From: Phycomyces nitens
Taxonomy: Eukaryota > Mucoromycota > Mucoromycetes > Mucorales > Phycomycetaceae
Length of the DNA stretch: 64,000 nt
NCBI GenBank assembly: GCA_022702545.1
Contig: JAHRBC010000003.1
Coordinates: forward strand, 2,480,001-2,544,000
Reading direction: 5' to 3'
Shown: in pieces, positions 55,801 through 64,000 of the stretch
How the letters are laid out: each line of letters starts with the position of its first letter
How positions within the stretch are numbered: position 1 is the stretch's first letter
Translations under genes and position numbers: made by a program
Notes under the pieces: model-generated
Databases searched by the model: none
Told to the model about the DNA's origin: nothing
Seen by the model: the letters and a program-made list of their open reading frames with translations, nothing else

Positions 55801-58667
55801 AGCTTTCCACGTTTTGCAGATGGCTCTAAACTTCCTTCAACAAATTGCAAGTTGTTGGGGTTGTTGTCAACTGATTTTCCAGACATTTGAGTAAATATGA
55901 AAAGATATATAAGTGTAAGAGTGAATAGAACAAGATAGAATAATATGAATGCCCTTTATAAATTTCAAATTTGTATTATATTCGGCGATATAAAAGCATG
56001 CTTATAATGTGGTTGATTGGTTTATTTTAAAAGCAAGTTAGTAAAAACGTTTTTAATATTATTAATAAAAACAGGCCGAATTTTTAATAGTTCTGTGTAA
56101 CATTTGTTTAAAAATTACTTTTATGGCTATTAAAAAGAATCCCCAAATGTCTCTAATATGCTTTTTTTTTGATTAATATGTTTCTAGAATTCAACTCAGA
56201 ATTGAGTTTCATTCACGGCTTTATAGTCAAGGCTCTTGCCCTGTTCATTTCCTTTTACGTTGTCAATGAAGGCGCGATTATCTTGATTGCAATCGTGAAC
56301 AAGATCCTGGATTTTTTTGGCAATTCTTTCCGAGTCCCATCAAGTGTCTCTGGTCTCAAAAGTATGGCAGAAATGAATGCATTGACAAAGGGAATCAAGA
56401 AGTATGTTGCATGTGGTGAATGTCACAGCATTTACGAGAACGATGGTGCACCTCTTTTCTGTACATTTGACAAGTTTGAAAACAGCGCCTTGTGTGGCCA
56501 TGGCTTGTTCAAGTCCAATTTGTCATCTGTCCCAAAAAAATCGTATATCTACCAGTCAATCAAACACTCTATCCAAACACTCTTTTCTTGGCCTGATTTT
56601 GAATCACAGATCAACTCTTGGAATCGTGGTCCCAAGGTGGAAAAGACTATGTTTGATATATATGATGGCGCGATATGGAACGAGTTGCCTGATGTGAATG
56701 GAATCCCCTTTGTTGACAGCGAGCGCTCTCTTATGCTGACATTAAACATTGACTGGTTCCAACCATTTGATGGTGTCATGTATTCTTGTGGTGCCATCTA
56801 CCTTGCTGTCAACAACCTTCCTTGTGATGTCAGATTCAAGAAGGAAAATATCATCCTTGTTGGTTTGATGCCTGGGCCCAGAGAAGCAAAAACCTCAGAG
56901 ATAAATCACTATCTCAAACCACTGGTCAATGAGTTGGAGGATCTCTATAAAGGAATCAGAATGAAGACTCATCAATGCCCATCTGGTGCAACTGTCCATG
57001 CCGCTCTTTTCCTGGTCGCTTGTGACATCCCTGCCGCAAGGAAAGTATGTGGGTTCACATCCCATACAAGTACAAATGCTTGTCATAAGTGTAATTGTCG
57101 GTTCAATCGGTTAGCTGGAACGAACTCTGTTGATTATTCTGGATTTGATTTCTCAAAGTGGCTCCGTCGCACTAAGAATGATAATCGTAAGGATGCTGAG
57201 GTCTGGAGAAATGCAGCCACTCAAGCTGAGAGGCAGCGCCTTGAAGTTGCCAGTGGTGTTTGCTGGTCCGAACTGCATCGTCTCCAGTACTTTGACGTTG
57301 TCCGCTGCACGATCATTGATCCAATGCACAATCTCTTCTTAGGCACTGCCAAGAGGATGATGGAGAGATGGGTTGCAGATGGAGTAATCAACGATAAGAG
57401 TCTCGTTGCCATGCAGAAGATGGTGGAAAAGATGGTGTTGCCGCCAGATTATACTCCATTAAAGACGAAGATTGCAAAGGGGTTCCCCTTCATGAAAGCT
57501 GATGAGTGGAAGTCGTGGTGTTTGGTATACTCTCCCGTGGTATTGAAGAACGTGCTGCCACTGCCAATGTTCAAAAATTGGATGTTTTTTGTAAATGGCT
57601 GCCGTTTTTTAACCAAGCCAAGTATCTCTGAGGACAATATTGAGGAAGCGCATCGCAATCTGGAGCAGTTTGGCAAAGGTTGTGAGCAATTATATGAGTC
57701 TGACCTCCTCTCTCCCAACATGCACCTCCATCTTCACCTTTGTGAAAAGGTTCTAGACTTTGGTCCGGTTTATGGCTACTGGCTTTTTGGTTTTGAGAGG
57801 TACAACAGTATCCTCAAAAACATCAACACGAACAGGAAAGGTGGATTTGAGGCCACATACATGAGAAGCTTTGTTGAGGATACACGAAAGGCAGATTTTG
57901 TTTGTGGGTTTCTGAGCACAGCCAATGGATATCATTTGTCAGATATCTTTTGCATGTTTACCAATACCCCAGACACTATATCCACGCCAGCACATTCTCA
58001 TTATTTCTCTACCTTCTCATTGCCTGATTTTGTTGAATATGCTGAAAATCCATTGATAACAGTATATGGTAACGAGCCTTTGCCACCATCAACACTCCCA
58101 TTGAAAAAGAAGCCCATGAGTATGATGAGTAGGGCAGAATATGACTGTTTGGTGGAATATTACCAGGTTGCCTACAATGACAGGTCCATCAAAGGCTGTA
58201 ATGACACCATGGCTTCCTCTGCTTTTGTCAATGACTGGATCGAAATGCTCAAGTCTGTCAGTATTCTAGGCCAGATGTTCAAAGGAAGGAGTGGTAGAAA
58301 TCAAAAAGGATCATACATCCAAGCATTATTTGTTGAGGAAAAGACCGAGGCAGTGTACGCGTATGTTGGAGAGATTCAGTATCTATTTGTTCACGCATTT
58401 AGCCCTGCTGTTTCTTCTTCACATCGTGGAAATGCCTATAACAGTCAACACACCTTTGCTTTTGTGAACTGGTTCAAAACTACGTCAGACACCACCAGAG
58501 AGGCTGAAGGCATTGAGATTCACAAGGACGAATTTTCAGCTCTTGACTTTCAAAGCATTCTTCCTGTCCATCGGATTCTCCTGCCTGTTGCAATTGTGGA
58601 TTATAAATCTAGTAGTAACATTAACAAAAAACTAGTTGTCCCCTTGCCTAGAAAGGTTTCCGCCTAA
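52900..58667 (+). CDS. Tnp2-family transposase of element D (intron 3 holds a transposon)
   Basis: Exons 52900-53050, 53121-53198, 53261-53428 and 56188-58667; phases agree and give 958 residues. Exon 1 has CRCSIC and TFKRHMLK, the zinc-binding pattern shared with F and B. Exon 3 is acidic (SDSDSDSESEDE). Exon 4 is catalytic: LMLTLNIDWFQPF, LMPGPREAKTSEIN, ACDIPAARK, DPMHNLFLGTAKRM, FERYNSILKN, LVVPLPRKV. Intron 3 is 2,759 nt because it contains the 2,669-bp Harbinger-like element; without it the intron would be about 87 nt. The gene may still be expressed if this long intron is spliced. The start is chosen for its place before the zinc motif. Confidence 0.88.
53710..54840 (+). CDS. Harbinger-type DDE transposase/nuclease
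   Basis: 376 residues, single exon, no lesions. An N-terminal helical region (FSWDILSALAITLRRLSYPG) resembles the helix-turn-helix found before this nuclease domain. The DDE core shows IGFIDGTLN (D near 184), YGDPAYR (D near 268) and VEWEFG (E near 307), with MHDQRML between. This is the DDE_Tnp_4 type of fold used by PIF/Harbinger elements for cutting the element ends. It lies 36 bp from the partner gene, tail to tail. Starts at the first ATG after the left repeat. Confidence 0.93.
   Translation: MFGYTSNLRNTIYQLNAERLDNYSAETDIPHSEFQDAVEDYALLNERSIHQCAEIQALGDASCIEFFRFTYSQMEYIVNAMGLPSTVILRQDTTHQFSWDILSALAITLRRLSYPGRYADLEHFFKVNRSTLCTVFNTMVDLLHDKYARGLHFTKDHLHPFNLRCFSNAIAEKGSPYTGIIGFIDGTLNSVCRPGEDQEINYNGHKREHGLKFQSIVTPDGITVSMSGPFAGSMHDQRMLETSGIMAQLEQQLCHADNGDHHYAIYGDPAYRANVLVVKPFRRRPDMTSEERLINNAMSKVRECVEWEFGHVGAFFAYVKFRNGQRVGQSRVGKFYLISTLMKNIHTCINNGNQTSMFFGIAPPQLHIYLDRITTQ
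54877..55886 (-). CDS. Harbinger partner protein (Myb/SANT-like with coiled coil)
   Basis: Two exons: 55886-55524 and 55458-54877 (phase 0), 314 residues. Exon 1 has a tri-helical DNA-binding-like region (CIEAMLEYHPFEQLQGNIIK, WDMVQDEVN, STIRNFVRDSRKQI), the position where Harbinger elements encode their Myb-like subunit that recruits the transposase to the ends. Exon 2 carries a heptad coiled coil made of five near-identical KQELxxx units (DNA repeats of 21 bp at about 54990-55090). No lesions seen. In the known systems the Myb-like partner and the nuclease are both needed. Confidence 0.85.
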
Positions 58668-58762
58668 ATATATTTATCTTATCTCTCTTGGTTTTAATTA
58701 TAATTTTATGGGTTGTTTTGCGAATCATGTGTTTAAAAAGTAAAAAAGACAAAAACAAAGAT

Positions 58763-59994
58763 TTATTCATTTTTGAATGTCCAGACAGGCAAATTCAAAG
58801 TCAGGTGACTTGGGGCAGGAATCTCCTTGACTGATGTTTGCTGTCTGGGCATTCTTGTCTTTGTCTTTGGTCCAGACCGTTTCAGATCATCCTCTCTTGA
58901 AAAACGGTCAATGACCTCCAGAAGCCGGTTCAACTATATTAAATTTATCAGTCTTTTATCAGCACTCAGCACATCACTCTACAAAATATTAATTACCTCA
59001 TTGCTTCTCCAGCTGGGACGAGCAACATGGAGAACATGCATGGTGATACCAGGTGCAACGTCTTCCATGCCCGACTCACCATCAGACATCACATCCTTTT
59101 GGAGGACATGGAGATAGGCCATCTCCTCAGAGTTTTCAGGCTTATGGCCTATCTCCTCATCAATTACCCTCCAGTGACGCTTGTAGACCACCACCCTGCA
59201 CGAGTGGATCTAGAAAAATTTTCAGATTAAGTCAAAAATATCATATTGTCTTTATACTAACCTTGATGAGCCTGCTGTTGGCCCGAACCTTTTTCTTCTT
59301 TGCAATAGACTGCTCTTCAGTCATCTTTGCAACGCGATGGTAGTACTTATAGTTATTTTTTAGTTTTTGCACTACCATGCCAGGCCAAAAACCAGCAGCA
59401 CAAGGCTGTGAGAGAATGTAGTCTCTCATGTAGTTAATGACCCTGACATTGTCTGGGTGGTCAATCCTCTCATCCTTATTCTATTTCTGCTTGCCTTCGT
59501 TCTCAGCAATCAGAGCTAGATCTTCGGAGTCAAGGTCTTTCTTCCACATCTTATTCTCAATAAGTTCCTGGATATAATTTGTGAGAAAATATTTTTTTAC
59601 AAAACAATAATAATATTCATACCAAGACAATTGCGTGCATATCACTGGGACTAATTGAACTGGAGGGGCCAACAGAAGGAACCATTCCAACGGAACCAGC
59701 TTGGCCAAGAGGGAGCTGGCTCTGGACACCACTGGCATGGGCTTCCATGAGTGTACTCATGGTCTTGTTGGTCTTGCCAGCGATGTCATAGACCATTCCC
59801 ATTCTGGACTTGAGGAACCTCAAGTCTTCAAGGATGGCAGCCATTTCTGTCCTGCCTTGGCTACTTCTCTCACCAGTACTAGGAGATCTAGGCATAATCT
59901 CATGCTGGCTGATACGACCAGCAACAACATGGTCAATTGGAGCAGCTGGATTTGCTCTGGCTTTGTGTCCTGAGTTTGCTTGGGTTGGGGACAT
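58763..59994 (-). pseudogene. Gene A accessory protein of element D, one in-frame TAG
   Basis: Four exons read leftwards: 59994-59623, 59567-59262, 59209-58997, 58933-58763, phase 0 throughout, 354 codons including the stop. Exon 2 is 306 nt, as in A, B and E, but contains TAG at 59481-59483 (EGKQK-stop-NKDERID). The rest is well preserved: LQKDVMSDGESGMED and RPSWRSNE in exon 3 and LNRLLEVIDRF in exon 4. The open frame after the stop suggests recent loss, or an assembly error. Confidence 0.8.
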
Positions 59995-60275
59995 TTTCTA
60001 AATAAATATTTTTAAAATAAAATAATAATAATACATAGATTAATATATTTTTATTATATATATCCTTGAATATATAGACTTACATAATAAGCTGTAGTAG
60101 TGGGTGTAGTGTCAGGTAAGAACAATAATATTACTTGTCAAAAAAACTATATTTATATATTGAAAAAAAGTATATTTTCGGAGTACAGCAAAATAAAATG
60201 AATTTGTGGACACACAGTTTTCATAATCCCATTATTCTCATAATTTATTAGGGCTTACTATAATCTAAAAATGCG

Positions 60276-60830
60276 TATGGATTCTTTTTTCCCAATTTTC
60301 CCTTTTTCTCTTTCTTTTTCTTTTTGCTTCTTTTATACTCTCTGGTAAGTATTTAAAAATTTTTCACGCAATTAAAAACAACCTTTAACATTTTTTCAAT
60401 TATCTAAAAGATGTCCTATAGTCACTTTTATTCATGCTTACACAAGAAAAACGTAAATAGGCGCACTATTTTTTATTGCTGTTGCTAATCAGTAATCTTC
60501 ATCTTATAGATTCAAAAACAACTCCTTTCAATTGCAATGGCCAAAGATGACAATGATGAAGTTGAATGGAGGGAATGTACTTGGTATGTTTGAATATTTT
60601 ATTACTATTAATACTAATATATTCTGTCTTTACTATCAGCTCTTTATATTAAACAAAATTGCCGCGTTTTAACAAAGACATGGAATACCCAACAAACCAG
60701 TTTGTCTTGGTAAGTAATTAGTCATTCCTATTACTTTTCTAACAGAAAATATAGATATCTTTTCTATTACACGTACACATTTTTTGATGGCTATATCATT
60801 ATCTATCATGAAATACTGTTTGGTATGCCT
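60276..60830 (+). ncRNA. Subterminal spliced transcript of element D (predicted exon array)
   Basis: Divergent from gene A. Pyrimidine-rich leader (CCCTTTTTCTCTTTCTTTTT) ends in CTG|GTAAGT at 60344. Following exons: 60411-60452, 60510-60583, 60640-60709, 60746-60822, with introns of 36-66 nt that end AAAAG, TATAG, TCAG or ACAG. The first exon could encode MRMDSFFPIFPFSLSFSF, stopping at the first junction. No long frame. Matches A, B and E in place, orientation and style but hardly in sequence. Confidence 0.45.
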
Positions 60831-61617
60831 GAAAATTCGCTCTCAAGATATGGAGCATCTACTCTGTTCTGTCAACCACTTCAGCCATTCAAAGCAGTAG
60901 TTAAAGAGTCGGCCATGCTCTCGACCCATGTTTTAAAAAGGTAAACATAAGTATACCGTGAATATAGCTATAGCCATGAATCTAGACCAAATTACTAGGC
61001 TGTATATTATGAGAAAAAATTTTATCAATAAAAACATATTTGTAAACTATTTGCCATAATCTATTATAAAGAAGTATATAATAAATTACCAATTGAAAGT
61101 ATTCAAAGCCTCAAAAATATTAAACAGCCAATAAATACACGTCTGGTGAAAGATAGTTGAATGGATAGACAAGGGAAAGTAATGAAAGTTGAATCTTGAT
61201 CTGTCAAAAATAGATCTTATTATTGACCTTGAAATAATAATCCATGTATGGTGCATTTAGCTTTAACTATCGACTTGTTTCGTATTTGTTTCAATTTCGT
61301 TTGATAAAACTCCGCGAGTAAAAAATATATATTTAAAATCCGACATACAGGAAAAAAAAATTGTAATGTCATGTAGTAATTAGATCATCATGATGTTGTG
61401 ATCTGATGTGTAAGAAATATATATTTTATAAAAAAAAGTTGGAGAAAATAAAGATTAAAAGTTGAGTACAGAGATAATAAAAATTAAATAAAAATGAAAA
61501 TAAAAATATAAGAAGCAAAAAGAAAATCTATTCTTTGCCTTCATCACGGCAATGAGAAGTGTATCTTTTGGATGTAAACTTCTTTACCACTTCATGGGCT
61601 TCATTTACATTGAGGTC
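60831..61617. other. Gene-free AT-rich DNA
   Basis: A few further GT and AG words may continue the exon array to about 60960. Beyond that I see no gene, repeat or element end. Confidence 0.45.
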
Positions 61618-63621
61618 TTAACTATAAGCCTCAATATAGCACCATGAGCGGTTATAGTATCGTCTTATGTGAGCAATATCTCCGGCATGGTCGAGGAAAG
61701 TATGGATATTGCTATCCAGGGACTTGTAGCTATAATCGCATTGAAGGCGAGCTTGGCGTTTTGCTGCACCCCAATACCTCTCGATCCAATTGCATTCACA
61801 ATGGAACTTGGGGTATAGCTCGAATATATGACCGGAGCCCTCGACAGTTTCGCACAATGCTGTTTTTTGGCCCAGAAAATCTGGTTGAGAAGCCAAGAAA
61901 TGGTGGGCGCAGCATCTTCTATCTTCGGGAAGATCGTCTTTCTTACAATCCAACTTCTACTTCTTCGTTGGATTTCTCGGATCCTTCTCCAGCCACAGAC
62001 CACGCTCTTGTAGGATAGTACGGACACCCTTCATGTACTTCACCATCTTCTTCACCCACTGTCCACTCTTCTTGACAAACCACTCGTCCTTTTCATAATA
62101 CATTGATTGTACTATTTCTTCGTCGCCACGGCGGAAAGTGGTGTCTCTCAGGACACAAGGATCGTCTTTGCTGACCTCTTTATCATTTAAAGTGATCTTA
62201 GTAGCAATCAAAGCATTCTGGCTGAATGCCTTGTGGTTGGTACTTTGATCGAAGATAAAGACAGCTGTAGACTCTGGATGAATCGCCTCAAAAAGAGGGA
62301 TCACATCATTGAGCTGTCTCAGCATATGATCACTGGTCCAGTATCCTTGTCTATCTGCTCCAGGATGAAAGATCTCTCTTGATGAGGATCTACCTTCAAC
62401 CATTGTTCCATGGCATGCACATTTGAACTCACTGATCATTAGTGACATGCCAGGCACCTTTTTACGAATTGGGTTTTCGTTCTCAACTAGCCACATTGCT
62501 TCTTTTCCATCATTTGAATAGAAAGTCGACTCATCATGTGTGACAAGGACGTATTCTACTTCATCAGTCGAAAGCTGTGGTTTCGTCTCAATCTCCATAT
62601 TTTCGCCAGAAAAACCAATCATCTTGGTCTTATACTCCATCATTCTTTTGGCCCATATCTGGCGGTATTCGACAACATCTTGGTGTTCATGACCATCATA
62701 GTAGATGTCTTTGCTGTTGTTACGGAATATATATCCCCATTCATGAAGATACTTTCATATTGTTGCTGTGGAAACATTTCCAGGGAAGCCGAGATACTCC
62801 GGGAAAATATACTCATCAATGTATTTCTTCACCGAAAGTGCGCTTCGTCTCTCAGGCTTCTGGCTCTGGATCCAGTTGCAGATCTCTTCTTTCATGTCCT
62901 CGTCAGAAAACAAAGAAGGACGCTTGGCATGCTTTCCTTGCTGATGCAATGCAATTGATCGGAAATCAATATACTCATTTGCATATTTTCGGATCATAGC
63001 CGGACGGTATGTGTTTGCATGGAACCATACTTCCATTGATGCTTTCTCGGAAGACTCTATCATCTTGTGGCCTGATAGTCTATGTCTGAGATAGCTTTCA
63101 ACTGATTTGAGTTTGCAAAACTCAAATGCATTTACTGGCTGAGAAGAAACACCAGTGCAAGTAAATGGCTTCAGCTCATTTACAATATCTTCGTGGGCAA
63201 GCTTGATGGTGTCAAGTTTATCCAGTAAAGCGCTGGAGCCAATTGCGTCATTGTTTTGACTCTGCTTTTTCTGGATTGTGAAGCCTTTGTCTGTGAGACG
63301 ATAGCTTCCTTGACAGTCCATCTTGTCTTTCTCTGCTTTCTTTTTTCTCCATTCTGTTGTTCTCAAGTTTTTCTGGTAGGAGCCTCGAAGAGAACTATCA
63401 GCTCCTTCACGCCATTTCAACAAGTGAGTAGCATATACAGCCAAAGTAATATCTTCTGTAATGCCCTGAATATCTCGGTCTTCCAAAGTATTTTCGTCAT
63501 TGTCTTGCTCATTCAAGTTGATCAAGTCATCACTGACTGTCTCTGAGGTGCTAATGAATTGGTGAGATTCTCCTCTAGTAAAGTTCTTCGCGACTCTTGA
63601 TCTCTTAATAGGGCGAGGCAT
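61618..63621 (-). pseudogene. DDE transposase gene, possibly Tc1/mariner-related, two nonsense codons
   Basis: One continuous frame from ATG 63621 to the stop at 61618, about 667 codons, interrupted by TGA at 62755-62757 and TAG at 61957-61959. The N-terminal half is charged with a helix-turn-helix-like part (VKKYIDEYIFPEYLGFPG); after the TGA the frame continues with KYLHEWGYIF and YYDGHEHQDVVEYR. DDE candidates: VTHDESTFYSND, FIFDQSTNH and CNWIERYWGAAKR. A cysteine cluster (DCKKDD...CCAHH) lies before the last. The order resembles large Tc1/mariner-related transposases of fungi; the family name is uncertain. No terminal inverted repeats recognised. Confidence 0.75.
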
Positions 63622-64000
63622 TTTTGTAAGTTCTTTAAAGGTGTATAGAATTTATGTATTAAACCTTTGTTTGATTAATTTGCAGTTTATCAGGTACAAA
63701 AATACAAAGTCACCTATATTTGACTTGCTTTTTTCTCAACTTTTTTAAAAATCCGACAATAGCCCTTCCATCTGCCTCGACTTCATGACAATTATGATCT
63801 CTGCTATATAATTATCTCTTACTAGCAAATCTTTAAAACACTAAGACTTTTTGTTAAAGCTTTTTAATTGAAATCGAAGCCGCGGGATACATTAAACATT
63901 ACTATGGCTATCAAACGCGTGGCTCAGATTTTTTAGAACTTAATTTTTGCAAAAGTCTTAGGCTTTTGAAAAAGTACGTGAAAAAGTTGAAATAAAAGTC
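63622..64000. other. Upstream DNA of the DDE pseudogene, to window end
   Basis: No gene. A near-perfect inverted pair CTAAGACTTTTTG (about 63841) and CAAAAGTCTTAG (about 63950) lies 100 bp apart. Could be an element end or chance. Confidence 0.35.

Larger units (their letters stand above)
53486..56154. mobile_element. PIF/Harbinger-like element nested in a transposase intron
   Basis: 2,669 bp with perfect 18-bp inverted repeats (AGAGACATTTGGGGATTC and its complement) and flanking AAT at 53483-53485 and 56155-56157. Two convergent genes inside: a DDE transposase and a Myb/SANT-like partner, the pair typical of PIF/Harbinger elements. Harbinger duplications are usually TWA; AAT fits only the 3-bp length, so the target preference is slightly unusual or the ends are off by a base. 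Confidence 0.92.
52648..60960. mobile_element. CACTG-family element D (right end not located)
   Basis: Left end CACTGCAAAAATACCCCC at 52648, inserted in the integrase of G2; CTA (52645-52647) is the presumed duplication. It carries a spliced Tnp2 gene (plus), gene A (minus, convergent) and a divergent exon array, as in B. A Harbinger-like element is nested in the third intron of the Tnp2 gene. No matching right terminus was found up to 64000, so the right boundary is only the last recognised part. Confidence 0.8.

Noticed and set aside
61644..62018. 124-codon plus-strand frame near the window end
   Set aside because: Antisense of the DDE pseudogene (CNWIERYWG region).
1..64000. RIP as the firm cause of the nonsense changes
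   Set aside because: Context counts across many copies are needed, and RIP is not established for the likely host group.

Overview
The window is a transposon graveyard and nursery from a eukaryote with AT-rich DNA, short introns (about 40-85 nt, mostly GT-AG) and almost no host genes. The Tnp2-type transposases, Ty3/gypsy elements, Mutator-like and Harbinger-like genes and the intron style suggest an early-diverging filamentous fungus, most likely Mucoromycota. That placement is inference. I recognise no convincing host gene, tRNA or rRNA.

Left part (1-27,300): nested CACTA-superfamily elements. Element C (1-5599; terminus reads CACTACGG inward) carries a multi-exon Tnp2 transposase and a divergent coiled-coil accessory gene, and has jumped into the transposase gene of element A. 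Element A (5600-18499) is also split by element B (6321-13907, GTA target-site duplication). A appears to sit inside element F (18500-22696), and F sits inside the transposase gene of element E (22697 to about 27,200). A, B, E and a further element D share one layout: a zinc-finger/acidic/Tnp2 transposase gene converges on an accessory gene I call gene A (four exons, second exon always 306 nt), and beyond gene A lies a divergent array of short exons and introns without a long reading frame. F shows only its transposase part. Termini read CACTG inward (CACTGCAAAA in B, D, A and F).

Middle (27,300-43,600): a young Ty3/gypsy retrotransposon G1 with identical 216-bp LTRs and a textbook -1 frameshift site; a 3.6-kb deletion derivative of element C (33755-37371, TAT duplication); an AT-rich stretch; and a decayed Mutator-like transposase linked to an OTU-type cysteine-protease domain.

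Right part (43,600-64,000): a decayed Ty3/gypsy element G2, also with a clear -1 frameshift site. It is split by a second element-C derivative (46832-50007, CAG duplication, inside reverse transcriptase) and cut by element D (from 52648, inside integrase). D's transposase gene carries a complete Harbinger-like element (53486-56154) within one of its introns. A broken DDE transposase gene closes the window.

Working together: each CACTG element seems to encode a Tnp2 catalytic protein plus a coiled-coil accessory protein that may act like plant TnpA at the element ends. The subterminal spliced array, present in all four copies where that end is visible, is the least explained structure here.
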